Assembly: GCA_963845695.1 (NCBI GenBank)
Contig: CAWJTQ010000015.1
Location: 169,318-233,317, forward strand
Reading direction: 5' to 3'
DNA length: 64,000 bases
Source of the DNA: CAWJTV01 sp963845695
Lineage (GTDB): Bacteria > Planctomycetota > Planctomycetia > Isosphaerales > Isosphaeraceae
In this document: positions 41,115 through 49,967 of the stretch, piece after piece
Layout of the letters: each line of letters begins with the position of its first letter
Position numbering within the stretch: position 1 is the first letter of the stretch
Notes under the pieces: generated by a model
Seen by the model: the letters and a program-made list of their open reading frames with translations, nothing else
What the model was told of the DNA's origin: nothing
The model's database searches: none
Made by a program: the position numbers and the translations under genes

Positions 41115-41309
41115 GAGAGATCCTCCACTGGGGTTCTCGGTGAAAACAAGCCGACCCACCCAATTGATTCGTCATGGACCGACACAGATTGTACCAGGAG
41201 CCGCGGCGGAGGTCAGCGATTGAGGCGTCTCGGTCGGCCTCTTGATCTCGCGGCCGGACCGTGCGAGAACTTCCGATGAGCGAATCCTAACGCAACAAGG
41301 CGGTGCACC

Positions 41310-41978
41310 TTGGTGAAAACGGTCGTTCGCGGCATCTTGGGCGGCGCGGGCTTCGTGGCGTTGGTCGGCGCAATCCTCTTTGGCTGTGCCGGGCGCTGGG
41401 ACTTGCCCATGTTCTGGGCTTTCCTCGGCGTCTGGGCGGCGTCGATCGTGGTCGCTGTGTGCGTGGTGGATCCGACCTTGATCCAGGAGCGAACCCGGCC
41501 CGGCCCCGGTGGCAAAGATTACGCGACCGTGATCCTCTCATCGATTCTCTGGCTGGGGCAGTGCGTCGTCGCGGCACTGGACGTGGGCCGGTTCCACTGG
41601 AGCGACACCGTGCCTCTGGCCGTGCAAGTGATTGCACTCCTGACGATGGGCGCCGGCGTGGCCGTTATCGTCTGGGCCGAGGCGGTCAACCGGTTTTTCT
41701 CACCGGTGATCCGCATCCAGACCGAGCGAGGGCATCACGTGATCGCGACCGGCCCCTATCGCTACCTGCGCCACCCGGGCTACGCAGCCTGCCCGTTCAT
41801 CTTTATCGGCGCCGGCCTGGTGCTCGGCTCGTGGCTGGCAACCCTGCTCGGACTGATCATGGTCTTGCCATTTCTGCGCCGCACGGCCGAGGAAGACCGG
41901 ATCCTCCACGAACAACTCGAGGGCTACGCAGCTTATGCCCAGAAAGTGCGATATCGCCTGTTCCCGGGTGTGTGGTGA
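41310..41978 (+). CDS. Isoprenylcysteine carboxyl methyltransferase-like membrane protein
   Basis: 222 aa; TTG at 41310 or GTG at 41313 is the start. There are about five membrane spans. The C-terminal ICMT/NnrU-type signature is clear: GHHVIATGPYRYLRHPGYAA, then RTAEEDRILHEQLEGYAAYA. Bacterial members methylate small molecules or lipids at the membrane. It stands alone and is divergent from the SnoaL-like gene. Confidence 0.85.
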   Translation: MVKTVVRGILGGAGFVALVGAILFGCAGRWDLPMFWAFLGVWAASIVVAVCVVDPTLIQERTRPGPGGKDYATVILSSILWLGQCVVAALDVGRFHWSDTVPLAVQVIALLTMGAGVAVIVWAEAVNRFFSPVIRIQTERGHHVIATGPYRYLRHPGYAACPFIFIGAGLVLGSWLATLLGLIMVLPFLRRTAEEDRILHEQLEGYAAYAQKVRYRLFPGVW

Positions 41979-42205
41979 GCGGAGTCGATTCGATACAAAG
42001 CTATTGATATCTTGGGTGAATCGGATGAGATGGGTAAAGCTTGGAGCCGAGTAGACCCGAGTTTGGTGACAAGTCGCAATTCCTCAAGGAGTCTTGCCAG
42101 GGTTTCTGACCGTGAGTATTATACGTACATTCAGTAGATTTGCTCAAAGGTGTCTTGGTACCTGACGGTGCTCCGCCGGGAGCCACTTACAGAAGGACGA
42201 CATCT
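41979..42205. other. Intergenic region before the second VapC module
   Basis: About 230 bases, AT-richer than the surroundings (for example AGTATTATACGTACATTCAG near 42115-42135). It probably contains the toxin-antitoxin promoter, though no clear boxes can be fixed. Confidence 0.35.
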
Positions 42206-42508
42206 GTGGAGACGATCCGTGCGACCTGGAAGAATGGCCAGATTGTACCGGACGCCCCGGTGGACTGGCCGGAAGGCTGTCGATTACGAATCGAGCCGGA
42301 GACCGAGCAAGCTGAATCGAACGAGATGGGAGAAGAAGGCTGGTCGAACTCGCCCGAGGCCATTGCCGACTGGCTGTCATGGTACGACTCACTCGAACCC
42401 CTCATCTACACACCTGAGGAGAAGGCGGAGCTTGGCGCGTGGCGGCGTCAGGTGAGGGAATACACCATCGCCAATATGAACAAGAGCGTCGAGGGGTTGT
42501 TCAAATGA
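42206..42508 (+). CDS. Probable VapC-partner antitoxin
   Basis: 100 aa, starting at a GTG with AAGGA upstream; the longer in-frame ATG at 42140 lacks one. The N-terminus VETIRATWKNGQIVPDAPVD, then WPEGCRLRIEPE resembles small bacterial antitoxins of the DUF104/AF2212-like kind. The rest is acidic and helical (YTPEEKAELGAWRRQVREYT). Its stop overlaps the toxin ATG by four bases. Confidence 0.75.
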   Translation: METIRATWKNGQIVPDAPVDWPEGCRLRIEPETEQAESNEMGEEGWSNSPEAIADWLSWYDSLEPLIYTPEEKAELGAWRRQVREYTIANMNKSVEGLFK

Positions 42509-42912
42509 TCCGATACCTCCTCGACACAAACGCAATGGGAGACCTCCTCGACCACCGCCGGGGCGTGGATGTGCGGGTTCGGGAAGCCCGGATTCGAGGG
42601 GCGGTGATCGGTACGTGTCTACCAGTGGTCGCCGAACTGTTCTTTGGAGTCGAATTCAGTGCGTCTCGCGATCTCAACCGGCCCCGGCTGGTTCGGGGCT
42701 TGAGCCGGGTCCGTTGCTGGCCTTTTGATCGCAAGGCTTCGGAGGAATACGGGCGAATTGCGGCCCAGCTCAGGCGTATGGGGCGACCTATGCAACAGAT
42801 CGATATGATGGTCGCAGCCGTCGCACTCTCGCTCGGAAACTGCACAGTCATCACCGACGACACCGACCTGCCCGCCGTCCCAGGACTCTATGTCGAGAAC
42901 TGGGCCGTTTGA
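42505..42912 (+). CDS. VapC-type PIN-domain toxin
   Basis: 135 aa. PIN residues are present: D7 in RYLLDTNAMG, E44 in VAELFFG, D100 in QQIDMMVAA, and D118/D119/D121 in ITDDTDL. The C-terminus ENWAV resembles the ENWAS end of the first VapC toxin at 11399-11818, but the rest differs, so the two modules are not recent copies. It is a predicted Mg-dependent RNase. Confidence 0.9.
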   Translation: MIRYLLDTNAMGDLLDHRRGVDVRVREARIRGAVIGTCLPVVAELFFGVEFSASRDLNRPRLVRGLSRVRCWPFDRKASEEYGRIAAQLRRMGRPMQQIDMMVAAVALSLGNCTVITDDTDLPAVPGLYVENWAV

Positions 42913-42962
42913 AGCGGGATGTCTGTGAAATCCCGAATCGGCTTGGCGTCCGCTCGTCTCAT

Positions 42963-43643
42963 TCAGACTTCAACCCGCGCCACCGCGCGCACCACCGACG
43001 CCTCCAACCCCCGCAATTTCAGGGGGGCGACGATCAGCTCGAAGATATCGGTCCCGATCCACTCCAGGCCGGTCAAATTCTCGACGATCACCATGCCGGC
43101 CCCGAGCAGCAAGTAATGCGCCGGGTGCGGCTCATAATCGACCGAGGGCGTGTTAACGCCCACCAGGTGAACTCGGCGCTCGACCAGCCAGGCGGCCGTC
43201 GCTTCGCTCAAGACCGGGTAATCCGAGAAATAGTCGTCCTGGTCCCAGTGGCTCGACCACCCCGTCCGAAAGACGACCTTGCCGGTCGACGCGATCGCAT
43301 CCTGGTGGGGAATGAGGTCGGCCGGCGCGATCTCACCGCGAGCCCGGAGATGGCTCACGTCGATCAGCACGGCGGGACCGATGCAATGATCCAGCGGCAC
43401 CTGATCGATGGTCGGCACGCCGTTGTAGAAATGGGCCGGCGCGTCCATGTGGGTCCCGGTGTGATTGCAGGTGTAGAACGCCGACGTGTTGCAACAAACC
43501 GGCGTTCCCGGTGCCCCGCGCTGACCCGGCCCTCGCTCGGCGGGGATCGCCGAGAGGCTGTCCACCGCTGTCGGCGGATTCCCCGGCCACGGGGGCGTGG
43601 CGGCCTCGAGCGGGTGCGAGAGGTCGATCAGTCGCCTGGCCAT
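42963..43643 (-). CDS. Cyclase / kynurenine-formamidase family hydrolase
   Basis: 226 aa. The full metal-binding motif HTGTHMDAPAHF (H61, H65, D67, H71) is intact, with LIDLSHPLEAATPPWPGNP at the N-terminus and GVNTPSVDYEPHPAHYLLLG later. Members hydrolyse N-formylkynurenine or similar amides and lactones with a metal. No tryptophan-pathway genes are next to it, so the substrate is open. Confidence 0.85.
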   Translation of the reverse strand: MARRLIDLSHPLEAATPPWPGNPPTAVDSLSAIPAERGPGQRGAPGTPVCCNTSAFYTCNHTGTHMDAPAHFYNGVPTIDQVPLDHCIGPAVLIDVSHLRARGEIAPADLIPHQDAIASTGKVVFRTGWSSHWDQDDYFSDYPVLSEATAAWLVERRVHLVGVNTPSVDYEPHPAHYLLLGAGMVIVENLTGLEWIGTDIFELIVAPLKLRGLEASVVRAVARVEV

Positions 43644-43744
43644 CGTTCAGCCTCAGATCTCGCGGCAGTCGAGGTCGTCCGTCCCGAAGGTCGCGGACTT
43701 CGCAACGGTTCGTCAATCCCGATGAGTGGTGGTCCTCGGACGGA

Positions 43745-44311
43745 CTACGGACGATCGGAAGCCGTCGCGATCTTCTCCAGGAAGTCGACGACCTGGGGCT
43801 GATCCCACTCGTCCGCACCGACCTGGACCGCGGCAATCCGGCCGTTCGGCGTGATGAGGAACGTCGCCGGGATTCCTTCGGTCGAGAAGACCCCGGGAAG
43901 CTTTTCCGCCCGGAAGAACGTCATGCTCCACGTCCGTCCTTTGAGGAACCGCCGGACCGGATCGGAGGAGTCATCGACTGAGACGCAGACGAACGCGATC
44001 CCCTTGTCGCGCAGCCGAGGATTCTCGGCCAGCCGTGCGATCGACGGCATCTCTTTGACGCACGGCGGGCACCACGTCGCCCAGATGTTCAAGAACACCG
44101 TCTTCCCTTTGAACCGGGAGAATGATACCGGATCGTCCTTCAAATCGAGGATCGCCCAGTCGTACGCGGCCGGCTGGCTGATCCCCGATTTCTCCAGGGA
44201 ATCCACCGCGGGACGCGGTGCCAGGACGATCAGGTACCCGATCCAGAAGATCAGGAACGCCATGGCGGCCAGCAACCAGTCCCGGCCAGGTTTTCGGCTC
44301 ACATTGGTCAT
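43745..44311 (-). CDS. TlpA/ResA-type membrane-anchored thioredoxin
   Basis: 188 aa from MTNVSRKPGRDWLLAAMAFL; a longer start at 44368 is possible. One N-terminal membrane anchor (residues 11-30) is followed by a redoxin domain with WATWCPPCVKEMPS (C81, C84), GIAFVCVSVDDSSDPVRRFL and GIPATFLITPNGRIAAV (cis-Pro loop). It probably acts as a disulfide reductase on the outer face of the inner membrane, for example in cytochrome c maturation. It stands alone. Confidence 0.87.
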   Translation of the reverse strand: MTNVSRKPGRDWLLAAMAFLIFWIGYLIVLAPRPAVDSLEKSGISQPAAYDWAILDLKDDPVSFSRFKGKTVFLNIWATWCPPCVKEMPSIARLAENPRLRDKGIAFVCVSVDDSSDPVRRFLKGRTWSMTFFRAEKLPGVFSTEGIPATFLITPNGRIAAVQVGADEWDQPQVVDFLEKIATASDRP

Positions 44312-44475
44312 GGGAGTGATCTTCAGGATGCGCCTGCGCGAGAACTCGCCCGGTTCCCGCAAGGCCATGAGGGCAAATGATTCGGTTTCAGACCCGAGAC
44401 AACTCAGCCAGGCTCCACGTCACGCTCCAATGACCAACGACTACAGTCTGTCCCGGAAGCCTCAAAGGACGTTTC

Positions 44476-44542
44476 GTAGGGTGCTCTGTGAGCACCGAAT
44501 TCGGCAAAGCCCGCCCGATCGTGCGCTCACCGAGCACCCTAC
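44476..44542. repeat. Degenerate palindrome, GTAGGGTGCTC family
   Basis: Left arm GTAGGGTGCTCTGTGAGCAC plus C; the right arm (44521-44542) ends CGAGCACCCTAC with a few changes. It is the most diverged member of the family. Confidence 0.65.
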
Positions 44543-44573
44543 AAAGACCTTCCGAGACCGTTGCAAAGAGAGA

Positions 44574-47500
44574 TCAATCGTCGTCGTCGCCACGGGTCTC
44601 GGCGACCGGGGCGAGGAGATTCTCCACGGGTGCATAGTCGTCGGTCAGGGTGATGTTCCGCGACCGGTTCTCGACGACGACCTTCTCGTCGTGGGGCCCA
44701 TAGACCTCCGCCTTGGTCTGCTTTCCGCTGGGAGTATAATACCGGGGATCGTCCTTGCGGAGTCCCAGGTCCTTGAGGTCGAGATCCTGCATCGACGCGA
44801 CGACCACGAACGTCTCCCGCGGCCCGCCTCCCGGTTCGTCCGTCCCGAAGATGTAGACGTAGGGGAAGGTCTCCTTGGCGGTCTTGGTCCAGGCGCCGAG
44901 GAACCCGCCATAGCGATGGGCCTGGTCCATGTACTTCTTGCGGATCCGCTTCAGTTTCGCCTCGTCGGTCACACCATCCTTCTCGATCTCGTTCCTGGCC
45001 TTTTTCTCGGCCTCCTCGTCTGACTCGTAGACGTCGATGATATTGATCATATAGACGCCATTGGGTGTCAGCATTTTCTTGATCTTTTCATTGAACTCGC
45101 GCGTCGTGAGATGCCAGGGGACCGAGAAGTCGTTGAACGCGTCGCCGAAGACGAGGTCGTACTTGTTCGTGTCCTGATGGAGCTCGACGAACTGGCGGGC
45201 ATCACCCCAGTGGGTCTGGATCGTGGTGTTGCGCGGGAGGCCGGTGGCCATGTAGTTGGCGTTGGTGACGGCCGGGTCGATCTCGGCGACGTTGACCCCC
45301 GTCCCCTCGTAGACGTACTGCATGTGGCGCTGGAAGCAGTAGGCGCCGCCCCCGAGGAACAGGGTCTTCATGGTCGACTCCCCGCGCGGGATATACGGCT
45401 CGGGCCGCTGGTCGTCGAAGACCATGCCCTTGAGTTTCGAGAGATCGTCCGAGAGATCTTTCTTGTCCTGGTCGTCGGGGGCCCCCTTCTTCTCGCCTTC
45501 GCCCGTGCCGGTCTTCTCTGTGGGAGTGGAGTCCGTCTTCGCCTTTTCCGCCTGAGGCTCATTCGCCTTGGGCGGTTCGGCCGGCGCCGTTCCCGTCTTG
45601 GCCTGGGGAGGGGCATCCGTCTTGGGCGGGCTGGCCGGAGCCTTCGACTCGGGCTTGGCGGCTCCGTCCGGCTTGGCCTGGCTGGGAGATCCCGTGTCGT
45701 CCTGGGTCGATGCCGGGATGCTCCTCAACCCGGTCTCCGCCTTGGGGGGTGGCGCACCGGAATCCTTCGTGTCGGCCGGCTTCGGCGTCTCACCTCCGCC
45801 GTCCTTGCTGGGTTCCGCGGGCGTCGACGGCTGATGGGTTTCCGGCTTCGCGTCTGGCGAAGGCGGCGCTTCCGCGTCCTTCACCTCGGGCATGGGCTTG
45901 AACTTCACCTTGCCACCAGCCTTGGCGGCCCGGTACGCGACCAGCGCGTAGATGTGTTCGTAGTCGTAATCCAACCGCTCGGGATGGCCGACGACGAAGT
46001 ATCCATGGATCAAGTTGTCGAGCACCAGTGTACGGCGCTGGTTCTGGCCGCCATCGAGGAGCTCGTTCTCGATCTTGATATAATAGTACTTGCTCTCATC
46101 GACCCAGGCGAGCTCTCCCGTCTTGTCATCCAGGTTGCCCTGTTTCTCGCGGATCCCCCATTCGAGGCCAATCTTTTCGAAGGACGCGGCGCTGGGGAAC
46201 CAGGACATGTGCTTATTGACGGCATCCACCCATCCCAGTGGGGTAAACGCCAGGACACAAAGACCCAGCGGGATACCGGCCCAGACGGCATGGCCGAGAG
46301 AGCCCAGCATCGTCGCGCCGAAGGCAAGGATGGTCCCCAGCAGCAGGATGACTCCCTTGCTCCCGAGCGTGTCGATCAGGAAGAAGCCGGTCAGAAACGT
46401 GCCGAGGATGCTGCCGACCATCCCCCAGGCGTAGACCTCGCCGATGGCGGTGCCGGTGCGCTTGTAGCGTTTCAGGCGGTCGACGGCGAGCTTGGCGACC
46501 ACCGGGCTGACCGTCCCCATCGACAGGGCGGGCAGGAAGAAGACGACCGTGACGACCAGCAGGATGCGATACGGCCAACTGAGGTTGAGAGAAATCCCCC
46601 CGCCGGCCAGGGGCAGGTCGGTGAGCGTGATGGCGGAGCTCAGCACCGACCGATTCTCCGTGATCTCGCCCAGGAGATGGTCGCGGACCCATTTGTTCTG
46701 GGGCGGGCTCTCCAGCGGTAGGATGACGAGCGTGAGGATCGAGGCGATCAGAAACAGCCAGCTCGCGTGCTTCTCGTTCTTGATGAAATCGGCGATCTTG
46801 CCGCCCAGGAAGTTGCCGAAGCTCAGGCCGGCCAGCAGGACGGCGATCACGCTCGTCCAGCCGTAGATGCTCGAACCCAGGTGCCGGGTGACCAGCCGGC
46901 CGGCGACCATCTCCAGGGCCATGAAGACCAGGCTGGCCACGAAGGCCAGCGCGGCCAGATCCCGGAGGCCGGGGCGCGGTTGATCCTCCTCCTGTCCCTT
47001 GAGGAGGTCGGCAACTGGCTTGTGGGTGATGCCCTCATCGAGTTGGCGGGCGCCGAGCAGACCGGTCAGGCCGATGACGGCCAGGACGCAGGCCAGCACA
47101 TTCCCGGCCACGACGATGTAATTGAGCTGGTACGAGCCGAGATCCACTCCACCGAGCCCGAGACCGTTGACCACCGCAGTGATCGAGCCGACGACCAGGA
47201 GCAGGCTCGTCAAGGCACCGGCGATCCAGCCGCCGGGAGTGCCCATCAGGGCCGCCCCCACCAGGGCCAGGGCCGCGGCCACCAGGATGACGATGGTGGA
47301 GGTCGCCGCCAGGTACATCAGCACGAAGCCGCAGAGGAAGGTCCCGGCGATCGAGCCGATCGCGCCCCAGAAATACACGTCGCCGATCGCACTGCCCGCC
47401 TTCGCCGCCTGCTCGACGGCCATCTTGGCAACGACCGGCCCGACCATCCCCAGGACGGTCGCGGGAATCAGGAAATCGAGCAAGACGACCAGGACGGTCC

Positions 47501-47825
47501 GCAGCTCCCAGTTCATCTGATCGGGACGTGGGAGGATGCTCCCAACGGCCCCATTCATCCACAACGTGCCGAGGGTCAGCAACGCTCCCAGGGCGAACAG
47601 CGGCCCGATGGCCCGGCGGGGCTGGACCCGGTCGGCCAGCCGGCCGCCCAGCACGTTCCCCAAGCAGATGCCGCCGAGGATGATCCCGATCACGCTGGTC
47701 CAGACCGTCAACGACGAGCCGACGTGCCGCGCGACCAGACGACTCGACACCAACTCCAGGATCATGATGCACAGACTGCTCGTGAAGGCCAGAGCGTACG
47801 GTAACAAGCGCGCAAAACCTTGCAT
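44574..47825 (-). CDS. Spermidine-synthase-like protein fused to two membrane transporter-like halves
   Basis: 1083 aa. The start at 47825 (MQGFARLLPYALAFTSSLCI) has GGAGGGGAG upstream; upstream in-frame sequence is not supported. Two homologous blocks of about seven membrane spans come first. Each opens with an E-x-x-x-x-R-L-V-x-R-H-x-G-S-S motif (ILELVSSRLVARHVGSS and ALEMVAGRLVTRHLGSS). The C-terminal spermidine-synthase fold follows, with the AdoMet loop LFLGGGAYCFQRHM, AEIDPAVTNANYMATGLPRN and YDLVFGDAFNDFSVPWHLTT. A linker of about 140 residues rich in Pro, Ala, Lys and Glu splits that fold between its N-terminal strands (ESKYYYIKIENELLDGGQNQ) and the Rossmann part. Whether it makes a polyamine is unknown. 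Confidence 0.82.
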   Translation of the reverse strand: MQGFARLLPYALAFTSSLCIMILELVSSRLVARHVGSSLTVWTSVIGIILGGICLGNVLGGRLADRVQPRRAIGPLFALGALLTLGTLWMNGAVGSILPRPDQMNWELRTVLVVLLDFLIPATVLGMVGPVVAKMAVEQAAKAGSAIGDVYFWGAIGSIAGTFLCGFVLMYLAATSTIVILVAAALALVGAALMGTPGGWIAGALTSLLLVVGSITAVVNGLGLGGVDLGSYQLNYIVVAGNVLACVLAVIGLTGLLGARQLDEGITHKPVADLLKGQEEDQPRPGLRDLAALAFVASLVFMALEMVAGRLVTRHLGSSIYGWTSVIAVLLAGLSFGNFLGGKIADFIKNEKHASWLFLIASILTLVILPLESPPQNKWVRDHLLGEITENRSVLSSAITLTDLPLAGGGISLNLSWPYRILLVVTVVFFLPALSMGTVSPVVAKLAVDRLKRYKRTGTAIGEVYAWGMVGSILGTFLTGFFLIDTLGSKGVILLLGTILAFGATMLGSLGHAVWAGIPLGLCVLAFTPLGWVDAVNKHMSWFPSAASFEKIGLEWGIREKQGNLDDKTGELAWVDESKYYYIKIENELLDGGQNQRRTLVLDNLIHGYFVVGHPERLDYDYEHIYALVAYRAAKAGGKVKFKPMPEVKDAEAPPSPDAKPETHQPSTPAEPSKDGGGETPKPADTKDSGAPPPKAETGLRSIPASTQDDTGSPSQAKPDGAAKPESKAPASPPKTDAPPQAKTGTAPAEPPKANEPQAEKAKTDSTPTEKTGTGEGEKKGAPDDQDKKDLSDDLSKLKGMVFDDQRPEPYIPRGESTMKTLFLGGGAYCFQRHMQYVYEGTGVNVAEIDPAVTNANYMATGLPRNTTIQTHWGDARQFVELHQDTNKYDLVFGDAFNDFSVPWHLTTREFNEKIKKMLTPNGVYMINIIDVYESDEEAEKKARNEIEKDGVTDEAKLKRIRKKYMDQAHRYGGFLGAWTKTAKETFPYVYIFGTDEPGGGPRETFVVVASMQDLDLKDLGLRKDDPRYYTPSGKQTKAEVYGPHDEKVVVENRSRNITLTDDYAPVENLLAPVAETRGDDDD

Positions 47826-48038
47826 AAACTGGAAACTCCCCTCCGGCGGCCCCGGTCCGACTTCGTCCGAACCCCCTCGTTGCATATCGACGCAAGGAAA
47901 ACCGGGTACACCATATCCGACGCGAGGGCGTCCCGACAACGGGGCTGTCCCCTCGTCTCGACTCCACGGGGCGAGGATCGGTGGTACAATGGACGCCGAT
48001 CCGGCAACCTCAACGTTATCGATCGAGAGAGCCCGACC

Positions 48039-48663
48039 ATGAGCACCGCAGTCGCGATCCAGACCGAGTACACGCCCGAAGACCTGCTGGCCCTGCCCGA
48101 CGAAAAGAGCTATGAGCTGGTCGATGGCCAACTCGTGGAGCGCAAGATGGGAGCGGAATCCAGTTGGATCGGGGCTCGTTTGATCGCGCCTCGAACGGTT
48201 TAGTGAGGAGAACAATCTGGGTTGGACTTTCACTTCCGACAACGGCTACCAATGTTTCGCCCACGCTTCGAGCCTGGTTCGTAAGCCCGATGTCTCATTC
48301 GTTCGATACGGCCGCCTTCCCGGCGAAGTGCTGCCCAAGGGTTGGATCAAGATCCGTCCCGACCTGGCCGTGGAGGTCGTCTCACCCAACGACGCCGCCG
48401 AGGAGTTGGATGAGAAGCTGGAGGACTATGAGCGAGCGGGAATTCCACTGGTCTGGGTAGTTTTCCCGAAGTCGCGCACGGTGAAGGTTTACCGCGGCGA
48501 CGGATCATTCCTCCGCGTACGTGAAGAGGACATGCTCTCGGGCGAGGACATCATCCCCGGCTTCCGTTGCCCACTCCGTGAAATCTTACCGCGGCGCGAG
48601 CCGCCCACGGCCTTGCCATCCAACCCGAATCGGGCGGCCGAGCCCGGACCGCCCAGCGTCTGA
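48039..48663 (+). CDS. Uma2 family (DUF820) endonuclease-like protein, one frameshift
   Basis: About 208 aa if repaired. The N-terminus MSTAVAIQTEYTPEDLLALP, then DEKSYELVDGQLVERKMG is typical of Uma2. After IGARLIA near 48180 the frame changes and continues LERFSEENNLGWTFTSDNGY, LVRKPDVSFVR and IRPDLAVEVVSPNDAAEELD (restriction-like E-V-x-S core). Members have a PD-(D/E)XK fold and unknown targets, and are often numerous in planctomycetes and cyanobacteria. Confidence 0.82.
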
Positions 48664-48673
48664 ATCGGTTGAC

Positions 48674-48811
48674 TCAGAGCTTGTGAAAGAATCGGCTTGC
48701 AGATTCCGAATTCCAAAATCCAGAACCATAAACCCTTGGCGGATCCGGCTTAACATTCAGTTGGAATCTTGAATTCGTTATTGGGAATCCATTCTTTCAC
48801 AGCTTCTCAGA
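48674..48811. repeat. Inverted-repeat element (TCAGAGCTTGTGAAAGAAT ends)
   Basis: TCAGAGCTTGTGAAAGAAT (48674-48692) is mirrored by ATTCTTTCACAGCTTCTCAG (48791-48810) with few changes. The AT-rich centre has its own pairing (GATTCCGAATTCCAAAAT / GGAATCTTGAATTC). It carries no gene and looks like a small MITE-type element. The rest of the roughly 320-base gap shows nothing else. Confidence 0.65.
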
Positions 48812-48981
48812 CGAAGGCCATCGAAGAGGAAATGGAGAGGGGCGAGGAACGCGCCGCTCTCCATTTTTTCCCACCGCATGGTTGCTCTGCGCGTTTCTTC
48901 GCAGAATGAAAGAAATCATCGTGCGGCCTGGGTCAGCAAACGGTGCTCGGCATCGATCGACGAGGTGTGGTGGCTATCGCC

Positions 48982-49923
48982 ATGATCTTGTGCGTCACTT
49001 TGAACCCGTGTCTCGATAAGACTTTAACGGTCCCGTCCTGGCGTCCGGGAGACCTGGTGCGTGGCACAATCCTCCGCGAGGTCGTCGGCGGAAAAGGGAA
49101 CAACGTCTCCCGGGCTCTACGGCGGCTGGGACGAGTCCCGGTGCCCGTGACCTTCCTGGGAGGGCCGGTCGGCGACTCGTGCGAGTCCATGCTCCGCAAA
49201 GACGATGGCCTGGACCCACTGGTCATCCCCACCGCGGCGCCGACCCGGGTGATTTTGACAGTCCGAACCGAGTCGAGCGCCGACCAGACGGCGTTCTTCG
49301 ACCCGGACCCGGCCCTCACGCCGGCCGAGGCCGAAGGCATGCTCCAGCGCATCGACGAGGCCCTGCGCGGTGACGTCCAGGCGCTGACGCTCTCCGGCTC
49401 CAGTCCATCCCCGGCGACTCACGGGTTGTTCAGCGACCTGATCGCGATGGCCCAGGCGCGGAGGGTCCCGGTGTTCCTGGATACCTACGGACCGGCTCTG
49501 GACGCGATCTGGGGCTTCTGGCCGACGGCCATCCAGCTCAATCGCCGCGAGGCCGCCGCTCATCTCCGCAAGCCAAACCTCAACGACACCGACGCGGCCG
49601 ACTTGCTCCACCACTGGCACCGGCACGGCGTCGTTTGCGGCGTGATCACTGACGGGCCAAATCCCGTCGCGATCTTGTTCCGAGGGAAGCGTTATCGGGC
49701 CATCCCGCCCGCGATCCAGGTCGTCAACCCGATCGGCTCGGGCGACTCACTCCTCGCCGGCCTGGTCGACGGCTGGCTCGAGCGGAGGGATCCCCAACCG
49801 ATGATCCGCCACGCCCTGGCCTGCGCAATCGCCAACGCCCTGGTGTGGGACGCCGGGGCCATCGAACCCGCCGAAATGGAGCGGTGGGCCGACGCGATCG
49901 AGGTCGAGGCCCTGCCCGCGTAG
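48982..49923 (+). CDS. PfkB-type hexose-phosphate kinase (1-phosphofructokinase-like)
   Basis: 313 aa from MILCVTLNPCLDKTLTVPSW, the usual PfkB/FruK opening; an in-frame ATG at 48943 is less likely. Motifs: VVGGKGNNVSRALRRLG (substrate/Gly-rich), VNPIGSGDSLLAGLVDGWL (GxGD catalytic Asp, with Ser in place of the usual Ala) and AIQLNRREAA. Members phosphorylate fructose-1-phosphate, tagatose-6-phosphate or similar. No PTS genes are nearby. Confidence 0.85.
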   Translation: MILCVTLNPCLDKTLTVPSWRPGDLVRGTILREVVGGKGNNVSRALRRLGRVPVPVTFLGGPVGDSCESMLRKDDGLDPLVIPTAAPTRVILTVRTESSADQTAFFDPDPALTPAEAEGMLQRIDEALRGDVQALTLSGSSPSPATHGLFSDLIAMAQARRVPVFLDTYGPALDAIWGFWPTAIQLNRREAAAHLRKPNLNDTDAADLLHHWHRHGVVCGVITDGPNPVAILFRGKRYRAIPPAIQVVNPIGSGDSLLAGLVDGWLERRDPQPMIRHALACAIANALVWDAGAIEPAEMERWADAIEVEALPA

Positions 49924-49949
49924 GTCAGACCTTCCAGTGCCTGACCTAC
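49920..49949. terminator. Hairpin between convergent genes
   Basis: GTAGGTCAG pairs with CTGACCTAC over nine bases with a 12-base loop. It covers the stop of the kinase gene and lies 18 bases beyond the end of the sigma-factor gene, so it may end both transcripts. There is no clear U-tract. Confidence 0.5.
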
Positions 49950-49967
49950 GGACCTCGACCGCGCGAC

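Noticed and set aside
44581..47804. Long plus-strand ORFs opposite the spermidine-synthase-like gene (for example 45111-46721)
   Set aside because: They are antisense shadows typical of high-GC DNA; the minus-strand frame carries all the motifs.
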